A stretch of 64,000 bases of DNA from Bacteroidales bacterium (GTDB taxonomy: Bacteria > Bacteroidota > Bacteroidia > Bacteroidales > F082). This document shows, piece by piece, positions 35,944 to 43,246 of this stretch. The notes beneath the pieces are model-generated. The model ran no database searches and was not told the origin of the DNA. It was given only the letters and a program-made list of their open reading frames with translations. Each line of letters starts with the position of its first letter. The first letter of the stretch is position 1. The translations under genes and the position numbers were made by a program. Location of the stretch: the NCBI GenBank assembly GCA_030683155.1, contig JAUXMV010000004.1, positions 124,001-188,000 on the forward strand, written 5' to 3'.

Positions 35944-36939
35944 TCAATCCATCAGATATGGGGCATCAAAAAGTTTGTTTTCGTTGTCCTGAAACAATGC
36001 ATACTGAAAACCCGGTTTGAGTGAAAAGGCGCCGGTTTCACCTGCTTTATTTACAGCAACATAGCCCACCTGCATGTTTTTGTGTACATAAATTGTTTCC
36101 AATAGCCGTGTGATAGCCATTTCGCAAGCCTCCTGCGGCGACATCCCATTTCGCATCAGCTCAACAATGAGAAAACTGCCCAGAGTTTTCATCACAGCTT
36201 CGCCTTCGCCTGTTGCTGTTGCTGCACCTACTTTATTGTCAACATACAATCCTGCTCCTATTATTGGTGAATCCCCTACCCTTCCCTGATGTTTGAATGC
36301 CATTCCACTGGTAGTGCAAGCTCCAGCGATACTGCCATTATGATCTATTGCAACGAGACCAATTGTATCATGGTTTTCCCAGTTTGCCATTGGAGCATAG
36401 CTTGATCCAGATTTTTTCCATTCTTTCCATGCAGCCTTGGCTTCAGGTGTCAACAAATTGGTTTTTCTGAAACCGTTGTCAAGGGCAAATTTCAGAGCTC
36501 CGTCACCGGAAAGCATCAAATGCGGCGTTTTTTCCATAACAAGACGCGCAACCGATACAGGATGTAATATGTGCTGAAGACAAGCCACTGAACCTGCATT
36601 TCCGTCAGACCCCATGATGCAGGCATCTAAAGTTACATTACCGCTTGCATCGGGTAGTCCGCCATAACCTACACTGTTTACGGATGGGTTGGCTTCCGAA
36701 ACATTCACCCCCTTTTCAACGGCATCAAGGGCTGAACCCCCATCCTGCATAATTTTCCAGGCAGCTTCGTTGGCCTCAAGACCATGAAACCAAGTGGAAA
36801 TGACAGTTGGTTTAATAAACTCCTGATTTTGAATAACAGATTTTTCAATAAGACCGGATGCATAACCATAACGACTTGCAAAGCCAGCAGCCAAAGCCCC
36901 AAATAATGATTTACGAATAAAATTTCTCCTGCTTCCCAT
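35944..36939 (-). CDS. Exported N4-(beta-N-acetylglucosaminyl)-L-asparaginase/isoaspartyl peptidase family
   Basis: A 331-residue Ntn-hydrolase. The proenzyme cuts itself before the catalytic Thr, T192 in HDTIG, giving alpha and beta chains. Other conserved parts are GGSALDAVEKGV, NPSVNSVGYGGLPDASG, GRVGDSPIIGAGLYVDN and TGEGEAVMK. The GDSPIIGAG and glycine-rich substrate loop fit glycosylasparaginases, which release GlcNAc-asparagine units. The N-terminus has a twin-arginine-like signal (SRRNFIRKSLFGALAAGF), suggesting Tat export. Substrate could be glycopeptides or isoaspartyl peptides. A -7 candidate lies at 37007-37014. Confidence 0.9.
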   Translation of the reverse strand: MGSRRNFIRKSLFGALAAGFASRYGYASGLIEKSVIQNQEFIKPTVISTWFHGLEANEAAWKIMQDGGSALDAVEKGVNVSEANPSVNSVGYGGLPDASGNVTLDACIMGSDGNAGSVACLQHILHPVSVARLVMEKTPHLMLSGDGALKFALDNGFRKTNLLTPEAKAAWKEWKKSGSSYAPMANWENHDTIGLVAIDHNGSIAGACTTSGMAFKHQGRVGDSPIIGAGLYVDNKVGAATATGEGEAVMKTLGSFLIVELMRNGMSPQEACEMAITRLLETIYVHKNMQVGYVAVNKAGETGAFSLKPGFQYALFQDNENKLFDAPYLMD

Positions 36940-37006
36940 TTTTTAATATCTTAATTTTAAAAGCCCTGCCAATTATTCATTTTATAAAACAGGTCAGATT
37001 TTAAGG

Positions 37007-37014
37007 CAAATATA
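37007..37014 (-). promoter_or_regulatory. -7 element of the asparaginase-family gene
   Basis: TATATTTG on the minus strand matches TAnnTTTG, 67 bases before the ATG. Supporting -33 not seen. Confidence 0.4.
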
Positions 37015-37118
37015 ACGGATTCCAAAAAAAGGAGACAGCAAATTGCCAATCCTTTCAAAATTTCTAAAAACAAATTTTACTGCGATTATGTCAGGAAAAG
37101 ATAATGCCCGCCATCAGA

Positions 37119-37139
37119 AAAAGATATTTTAAAATATCC
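37119..37139 (-). terminator. Weak AT-rich terminator after the GT-C-like gene
   Basis: A perfect AT-rich palindrome (GATATTTT and its complement, 37123-37138), followed on the minus strand by TTTTT. It lies just after the stop codon. Confidence 0.45.
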
Positions 37140-37141
37140 TT

Positions 37142-39025
37142 TTATCTTTGAAGAAGTTCAATTTTCAAATCATCAAAAAATACTGTGTCCTGACTTTTAT
37201 TCCAAACATAAACGCGATACATTTGATTGATTTTTTCAGGCATTTCCACTTCAAATGAAATTCGTCCCCATCCTTTTACATCGGTTGAATCAATTTCTTC
37301 TTTGAGAAAATAAAATTCATCCGGCTTTACGGAAGCCATTACAAGGCTTGCATGTGCATTGGCAGGTTTTTTCCACACGGTTACCTTATAGCGCTGACGA
37401 GAGCTTACAAAAAAATCTATTCCACTGCTAAAACTTTTATCCTTTAAAAGCATTGAAGAATATTTCCCACTTCTTGCATCGAGGTCGGATTGACTTTCAA
37501 ATGACACAAACTGATATTTTCTGTCGTCAGAAAGAAAATAAGATCCATCCTTGTTTAAAGTTTCAAAACTGTGGGAAGTTTGATCATAAATCCAGTTGCG
37601 GATTTTTGGCTTTGTTGCATACACACCACGTGTCATGCTGGCATAATCAAGTGGCTCCAGAAGATCAAAAAAATTCTTGTCTGCTTTTACTTTTCCAAAA
37701 TTATGCCAATACGCGGCCTTTGACATTTCTGAAAAATGAATCGCTTGATATTTGTATTGCACTGTCTGAAATATGCTGAAAAGTATTAAAACCAACATAA
37801 TCCCTTTTACAAGATAGCCCGCGAGTTTTCGGTTTTTCTGCACTGAATCAAGCATAGCGGCCATAGAAATCGCCATCAGGCCATAAGAATCAATCATTGG
37901 CCGCGAGCCAAAGCTTCCGCCATAAGAAAAGTCCCACCAGCTGTATATTACATAAATATTTAAAAGCATGAAAAGCAGGATGGGAAGAAAAAAAGCAGGC
38001 AGCCTTTTTCTGAGGAAGTAAATGCCGGCTAAGCCAAAAATCATGATTGGTGTATAAAGCAACCAACCTTTTCTGTAACTAAACAATCCTCTTATAATTT
38101 GTGGTTTATCGAAGAAAAAACCTTCATTGCCATAGGTGTAAAAGATCCAGCTTCCGGTGTTCATTTTCCAAAAAAGAAGTTGTGGAAACACCACTACAAA
38201 AGCAAAAAGAGCAATCAATAAGATCTGAGGCCAAATCTCAATAAAAAGTTTTATCCGGCGTGCCAAGTGTCCTCTTTTGTACACATTAAACAGCAGGAAA
38301 AATATCACGATTAAACCATTGGTCGGCCTGATGAGTGCAATCAATCCAAAAACCAAGCCGACAGCAATTGAATTGCCAGCTGAAGGTTGCTCATACCAGC
38401 GGATAGTCAGCCAGATAAACAAACAGAAGAGGAAAAAATTATATGCGTGAGACATTGCTGCCTCCAGCGTGACGTAATAAAATAGGTTTGTGCCGGCAAC
38501 AACCGCAAGTAAAACAAATGACACCAGACCATCCTTAAAATAGCGGAGCAAAACAGACCGCAATGTCAACAAGCCAATAAGGAGGTAAAAAAGCGAACTG
38601 AATTGCAGCCAAAACATATAGGGTTGAGAAAATCCCGACATTTCAGCGCCACTTATCCAGGCGGAAAAATGACCAATCAGAAAAAATGGCAAATAAAGAA
38701 AAGCCAGACCCATAGTCATTTTAAAATAACCACCGCCACTTGGACTTGAGTGAACATGAATTTTGCCCACAAAAGATTTTGGGTCACTGCTGATAAAACC
38801 CAGTGAAAGATCTTTATAAATGAATACTGTTGGTAAATAGCCATAATAGCCGATCACATCATGCACTACAACACCGTGATTTCTTTTGTAAAGATGGTTA
38901 TTGAGATTTGTCATTGTGGCTGCAACGCCAAGCAGCAAAATTACAGCCAATGAATATCCGACACGTTGTTTTAAAACGCGGAAAAAATCTCTAACCCATA
39001 TTCCTAATTTGTAAAAAATCCCCAT
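37142..39025 (-). CDS. GT-C-like polytopic membrane protein with soluble C-terminal domain (copy A)
   Basis: A 627-residue integral membrane protein, taking the ATG at 39025; the longer frame begins with TTG. About 10-12 hydrophobic segments fill residues 15-420. The extracytoplasmic-loop motif HDVIGYYGYLPTVFIYKDL near residue 57 has the Asp and Tyr placement of GT-C glycosyltransferases. Further motifs are EAAMSHAYNF, IRPTNGL, FSYRKGWLLYTP and YSWWDFSYGGSFGSRPMID. A non-membrane C-terminal domain of about 200 residues follows, possibly beta-rich. The sugar and acceptor are unknown. It follows the glycan operon by 84 bases, and a paralogue lies at 62096-63841. Confidence 0.75.
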   Translation of the reverse strand: MGIFYKLGIWVRDFFRVLKQRVGYSLAVILLLGVAATMTNLNNHLYKRNHGVVVHDVIGYYGYLPTVFIYKDLSLGFISSDPKSFVGKIHVHSSPSGGGYFKMTMGLAFLYLPFFLIGHFSAWISGAEMSGFSQPYMFWLQFSSLFYLLIGLLTLRSVLLRYFKDGLVSFVLLAVVAGTNLFYYVTLEAAMSHAYNFFLFCLFIWLTIRWYEQPSAGNSIAVGLVFGLIALIRPTNGLIVIFFLLFNVYKRGHLARRIKLFIEIWPQILLIALFAFVVVFPQLLFWKMNTGSWIFYTYGNEGFFFDKPQIIRGLFSYRKGWLLYTPIMIFGLAGIYFLRKRLPAFFLPILLFMLLNIYVIYSWWDFSYGGSFGSRPMIDSYGLMAISMAAMLDSVQKNRKLAGYLVKGIMLVLILFSIFQTVQYKYQAIHFSEMSKAAYWHNFGKVKADKNFFDLLEPLDYASMTRGVYATKPKIRNWIYDQTSHSFETLNKDGSYFLSDDRKYQFVSFESQSDLDARSGKYSSMLLKDKSFSSGIDFFVSSRQRYKVTVWKKPANAHASLVMASVKPDEFYFLKEEIDSTDVKGWGRISFEVEMPEKINQMYRVYVWNKSQDTVFFDDLKIELLQR

Positions 39026-39109
39026 ATATCCCAATAACGCAGCATCTGCACAAATTATGCGAATTCAGTAAAATTTTTATGCTGCTTTTTGAACAATTTT
39101 ACTTTCTGC

Positions 39110-40099
39110 TCATTTTTTATCTTTTCTCCTGCTAAAAACTTCTTTTAAAACTTTTGTATCCTCTTTCAGGTTTTCTAAAGAAACAGGCATCAGAAACCAA
39201 AAAATGAGGCCAATCAAGCTTCCCCAAAGGAAAAATGCCAGAAACTGAAGAAGTGAAAAGGACAACGCTGTCTCGGCAGCAATGCCATAAAAACCCAGCA
39301 AATATACAAGTGTCATTTCGCGTGTGCCAAATCCAGCCCATGAAATAGGAAGAATAGATGCCAATCCCACCACGCTCAAAACGATTGCAATGTCAACCAA
39401 AGCCAACTCGATATCGAGTGCTTTAAAAATGAGCCCGACAGAAGCATAAAAAGCAAGATAAGCTAAGAAAGTAATCAGCCAAAGCTTGATTGATTTTCTT
39501 CCAATGGCAATTCTTAAGCTATCGTAAACAAAAACGAGTGCCGATAAATGCTCAAAACGCTTAATTGCAAGCATTTTCCGGATCAGTAACACGCCTGATA
39601 TCAAGCCCGCAAAAAAAATTAAAATCCCTGCCATTGCTGCAAAGTAAGGATTTGCAACTGCCAGTGGCCCAAAATGCAAGATACCAGCAAACGCCATCAT
39701 CACTAGCACTCCCAGATCAAACACCCTGTCGCTTACAATGGTGCGGAAAGCTGGCAGAAATCCAATAGCGCAATCCTGTCTGAGATAATAAAGACGGGCG
39801 ATTTCGCCTATTCTGCCAGGCGTAACGATGCCAATTGTGTAAGAAGCCATATAAGCGCCAAATGATTTGAAAACCGGATAATGCTGCCCTTCGGAACGGA
39901 TAATCAAATGCCAGCGATAGCTTTTTATTGCCAGAACAATGATAACACCACTCAAAGAAAACAAATATAATGGAAGATTCATTTTCCGAAAGGCTTCAAG
40001 AAAAGATGCAAGGTCAAAATCAATGAAACGAAACAGCAACCAAAGTATCAGCGTTGAGCCAATAATTTTCAAAATGAGACTTCGGGTTGTTTTACCCAT
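39110..40099 (-). CDS. LPG-synthase-TM/UPF0104 flippase-like protein (glycan operon)
   Basis: A 329-residue polytopic inner-membrane protein (PF03706-like), about eight helices. Motifs: SYTIGIVTPGRIGEIARLYYLR, SDRVFDLGVL and ISWAGFGTREMTLVYLLG, which are characteristic of AglD/MprF-like proteins. No lysyltransferase domain. In this operon it follows a polyprenyl-phosphate-type GT2, so it may flip the lipid-linked sugar. It starts 3 bases after the FrhB-like gene. Confidence 0.82.
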   Translation of the reverse strand: MGKTTRSLILKIIGSTLILWLLFRFIDFDLASFLEAFRKMNLPLYLFSLSGVIIVLAIKSYRWHLIIRSEGQHYPVFKSFGAYMASYTIGIVTPGRIGEIARLYYLRQDCAIGFLPAFRTIVSDRVFDLGVLVMMAFAGILHFGPLAVANPYFAAMAGILIFFAGLISGVLLIRKMLAIKRFEHLSALVFVYDSLRIAIGRKSIKLWLITFLAYLAFYASVGLIFKALDIELALVDIAIVLSVVGLASILPISWAGFGTREMTLVYLLGFYGIAAETALSFSLLQFLAFFLWGSLIGLIFWFLMPVSLENLKEDTKVLKEVFSRRKDKK

Positions 40100-40102
40100 A
40101 TT

Positions 40103-41425
40103 TCACAGCTCCTTTCGTTTGATATTATACGTAGATTTTTTCCATATTTTTCGTGTACGCTCAAAAATCCCTCCAATAAGACCCGGTGGAAATTTCTCAA
40201 CTGTCCAACGGGCAACTTTTGTCCCCATCAAAATAAACAGACTGCTAATGACAACTTCCATCAAATAACGCGAAAAACCAAAGCCTTTCAGTTCGTAGCC
40301 AAAATCGGGGACAGCTTTGCCTAACATTCTTCTGAAATGGATTCGAATGAAGCTCCCGCGTTTTTTGAAATCATAACCATGCGAGTGCATCTCGATGGCT
40401 GTTTGGGTGCTTATTGCATTCATTTGCAAAGCGCCTTCACTGATCATCTTTCTAAGGATTTCATCACCTTTTGCAGAACGGCTTATGATCATCGAAAAAC
40501 CTTTGCCTCTTTCTTCATACACGGGCGCCCAGGCATCACCTCCTGAAAGATCGGTGAATTCGTTGGTCAGATCAGTGCAATAGAGGCTATTTCGAAGAAT
40601 GTGAAATGGAATCAGATAGTTGGCATGGAACTTCTTCAATTCGATTACCCTACCGCCTTTCATTTCTATGCGCATATTTCCAGGCCATTCTCCATGCCTG
40701 AAATACAATTTTTCTATCTCGCGATAATCGCTTGCTTTATAAGATCTTAGAAAACTTGTTACCGATGAAAAATGGAGCGTGTTTCCATAAAAAGGACCAA
40801 AAATATATTCAATATTTCTGACCGACGGATGCTTCATTCGCTGCAGTTTTCGGATCGATTGGATTTGTCCGGGCAGGCCGACATAAGCCAGTTTTCCCTC
40901 AAATTTTTCAATCTCTGGCAGGATATCATTCACCGAACTGATGATATATTTGCTTTGAGCCGCTTCCATAATCTGCTCTTTTGTGGTGGCAATAAAAGCC
41001 TGCGTGAGCCAAGGCTCTGTTTTTGACATACCCAGGACAACGGCGCCATCAATCATTTTCTTTTCAAGAAGCCAAATGAGCACTGCCGAAATAACACCTC
41101 CTGAAGCACCTTGTTGTCTTATCACAGGATTTACGGCAAAACCAATACCAATTTGTCTGTATGGACCAATGAAATCATGAAAACCCGGAGTATCCGGATA
41201 AAACGCTTCCCGATATGAGGGAAAATTGAATGACTTTCCGGGACAGGCTTCCCAAAGAATTTCAGCAAGTTTATCACTAATTTGGCCTTTTATCACAGGC
41301 CGGTATTCACCTGTTTTGTCCTGGAAAATGATGGCTCCATTCGAAAGACCTACACAACTACCGCAACGGTTGCAAAGATGCGAGCGCATCACTTTTTTTA
41401 ACTGATCAATATTTTTCACAGACAT
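40103..41425 (-). CDS. FrhB-like coenzyme F420 hydrogenase/dehydrogenase beta-subunit family protein
   Basis: About 440 residues, an iron-sulfur/flavin type protein of the F420-dependent hydrogenase beta-subunit family, often found in polysaccharide gene clusters. N-terminal cluster Cys are LCNRCGSC (C-x2-C-x2-C) plus a later ACPG. Family landmarks remain: GASGGVISA, AAQSKYIIS, and DLSGGDAW near the C-terminal half. However, the Cys expected in the G-x-P-C-Q motif is Gly (VGLPGQIQS), and the first Cys of the usual CxxC before DxxxE is Ser (SLYCTD). I start at the internal ATG at 41425 (MSVKNIDQLKK). An upstream ATG at 41473 is possible but would overlap the methyltransferase by 68 bases. Substrate unknown; no F420 genes are nearby. 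Confidence 0.75.
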   Translation of the reverse strand: MSVKNIDQLKKVMRSHLCNRCGSCVGLSNGAIIFQDKTGEYRPVIKGQISDKLAEILWEACPGKSFNFPSYREAFYPDTPGFHDFIGPYRQIGIGFAVNPVIRQQGASGGVISAVLIWLLEKKMIDGAVVLGMSKTEPWLTQAFIATTKEQIMEAAQSKYIISSVNDILPEIEKFEGKLAYVGLPGQIQSIRKLQRMKHPSVRNIEYIFGPFYGNTLHFSSVTSFLRSYKASDYREIEKLYFRHGEWPGNMRIEMKGGRVIELKKFHANYLIPFHILRNSLYCTDLTNEFTDLSGGDAWAPVYEERGKGFSMIISRSAKGDEILRKMISEGALQMNAISTQTAIEMHSHGYDFKKRGSFIRIHFRRMLGKAVPDFGYELKGFGFSRYLMEVVISSLFILMGTKVARWTVEKFPPGLIGGIFERTRKIWKKSTYNIKRKEL

Positions 41426-42143
41426 AAAACTGACGGATACCAAATTCTGAAAGAATGCTCCCCTGAAAGGCATTGATTATTCTTTCGCCAAACTGTTGAA
41501 GTGCCTTAGGACCAACTGGTATGAGCACCGTTGATTTATGAAGGATTAATTTCCACCTTGATTTTCGCAACATTATTTTCACCTCTTCTGAGTGCAAAAA
41601 CCGGTGAGGACCTTCGCCGTGTCCTCCGAAAAGTGCAGTGTAAACACGGTAAGGCACTTCACTTGTGGAAGGCGGACAGCTTAAAACCAAAATGGCATCT
41701 GTTGTACTTATCCGGTGTAATTCATGCAGGAAGGCCATAGGATCAGCAGCATGTTCGAGGGTTTCAAGGGACAAAATACGATCAAAAAATTCGTTTTCAA
41801 AAGGAAGCTTGCTGTATGTTTCAATTTTTTGCTGAATAATGCCAGGTCGTAATCGTTCAGCCTCAGCCATTAACCCTGCTGAAATTTCTGCATTGAGCAC
41901 ATGAACTGAAGGATTTACTTTTTTAATAAAGAAATCTGCTTCGGCATCACGACTGCTAATATTAAGCACGTGTTTTGCGCCCTCAAGCTGCAGATGCTTC
42001 ATGCTCTCAAAAAAACGCTGGTCATGCGCTGACTTCACTTTATTGTTTTCGGCTACATACACTGAGGCTACCTTGTCCCAATGGGCTTCAACATCGCGAT
42101 CAGTCCATGAGTTTTTATGACCTGAGGCTTCGAAACGACTCAT
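41406..42143 (-). CDS. Class I SAM-dependent methyltransferase (glycan operon)
   Basis: A 245-residue methyltransferase of the Methyltransf_11 type. The SAM site is partly recognisable: PFENEFFDRILSLETLEHAADP is the motif II region with the usual Asp/Leu pattern, and HELHRISTTDAILVLSCPP is the post-II helix-strand. Motif I, normally G-x-G-x-G, reads VLNISSRDAEADF, so the glycines are missing. It may be a divergent or weak SAM binder. It starts four bases inside the stop of the GT2 gene (ATGA overlap). Confidence 0.8.
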   Translation of the reverse strand: MSRFEASGHKNSWTDRDVEAHWDKVASVYVAENNKVKSAHDQRFFESMKHLQLEGAKHVLNISSRDAEADFFIKKVNPSVHVLNAEISAGLMAEAERLRPGIIQQKIETYSKLPFENEFFDRILSLETLEHAADPMAFLHELHRISTTDAILVLSCPPSTSEVPYRVYTALFGGHGEGPHRFLHSEEVKIMLRKSRWKLILHKSTVLIPVGPKALQQFGERIINAFQGSILSEFGIRQFYVCEKY

Positions 42144-43009
42144 AATGTGTGTTTTGTGCGATTAAGCAAAGCTATCTGATCGGCCAGTAAACCGATAAAA
42201 AAGATAAACATACCCAGAATAGTGAGCAGAGATGCCGTATTTGGAAAGCGTCCAACCAAAAGATAGCCAAAAATACCCCAGGCTATTCCTGCGCCGAAAA
42301 ACACGAGACTTGCCGGAAAAAATATTTTCAGAGGATTAAAAAGCATGACTATACGCATCAAAAGCAGTATTGTTTTAGAGCCATCTTTTAAAAATTTCAC
42401 ATTGCTTTGTCTTCCGATACGTTCTTCGACCACAATCGGAAAAGTTCCAATCGTATAGCCTTCTTTCAGAAAGGCAAGTGTTGATGTGGTTGAAAAAGAG
42501 AAGCCGTTTGGCATAATATGCAACATCTCGCTGATGAGCTTTCTGTCAAAACCCCGGAAGCCAGAATTGTAATCCGGTAGTTTTTGTTCAACAAGCATCT
42601 CTCCGATGATGCGAATAAACCGCTTGCCTTTTTGACGGCGTTTCACTTGAAAACTATCATCGGTGCGTTCACCGATAACCATATCGTGATCTTGAAGTAA
42701 ATCAATCAATTGTTCGATATATTTAGGGTCATGTTGCCCATCGCTGTCAAGAATTACCACGTGTTTACCTTTTGCCTTTCTGATTCCGGTTTTGAGTGCG
42801 GCGCCATAACCTTTATTGATATTGTGACGAAAGCATTTTACAGGATACTCGCGGATAATTTCAAATGTTTTGTCAGTAGAACCATCGTCCACATATATTA
42901 CCTCAAACAATTCATGATATTTCAATTCTTTAATACGCTCAAGGCCGTGCCGGATGCCTTCTTCCTCATTGTATGCGGGAATGACAATACTAACGTGAGG
43001 TATTTCCAT
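42140..43009 (-). CDS. Glycosyltransferase family 2, polyprenyl-phosphate sugar synthase-like
   Basis: A 289-residue GT2 enzyme. The catalytic domain has SIVIPAYNEEEGI, VIYVDDGSTDKT (first Asp pair), ILDSDGQHDP (the DxD-like metal site) and DYNSGFRGFDRKL. Two hydrophobic helices form the C-terminus (about 225-280: FFPASLVFFGAGIAW and LLTILGMFIFFIGLLADQI), as in DPM1/GtrB/ArnC-type enzymes, which charge a polyprenyl phosphate with a sugar on the inner membrane. I take the ATG at 43009 (MEIPHVSIVIPAYNEE) since the longer frame begins with TTG. It heads the operon, with a -7 element just upstream. Confidence 0.88.
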   Translation of the reverse strand: MEIPHVSIVIPAYNEEEGIRHGLERIKELKYHELFEVIYVDDGSTDKTFEIIREYPVKCFRHNINKGYGAALKTGIRKAKGKHVVILDSDGQHDPKYIEQLIDLLQDHDMVIGERTDDSFQVKRRQKGKRFIRIIGEMLVEQKLPDYNSGFRGFDRKLISEMLHIMPNGFSFSTTSTLAFLKEGYTIGTFPIVVEERIGRQSNVKFLKDGSKTILLLMRIVMLFNPLKIFFPASLVFFGAGIAWGIFGYLLVGRFPNTASLLTILGMFIFFIGLLADQIALLNRTKHTL

Positions 43010-43027
43010 GCTATAAAAATTAAGTGG

Positions 43028-43035
43028 CAAAGATA
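43028..43035 (-). promoter_or_regulatory. -7 element of the glycan operon
   Basis: TATCTTTG on the minus strand matches TAnnTTTG, 18 bases before the GT2 ATG. No clear -33 TTG at standard spacing. Confidence 0.5.
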
Positions 43036-43149
43036 GGAAAATGAGCTTGGAAATGTAAGAAGTTCAATAAAGGGTGGTCTGAAACAAGATTCCTGGGTAA
43101 CAATTTTCGTAAATAGCTATTGCTTACAGAAGTCAAATTATGTGTTTCG

Positions 43150-43188
43150 AAAAGAAAAATCCCTGAACTCTTTAAAGAATTCAGGGAT
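43150..43188 (-). terminator. Terminator of the POT transporter gene
   Basis: ATCCCTGAA (43159-43167... read as one arm) pairs with TTCAGGGAT (43180-43188), with an inner CTTTAAAG dyad. On the minus strand it is followed by TTTTTCTTTT. Confidence 0.75.
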
Positions 43189-43246
43189 CAATCAGAAATT
43201 CATTTTCAGGCTTGAAATTGCTTCAAGAAGGCCTGATTAGCTTCGA

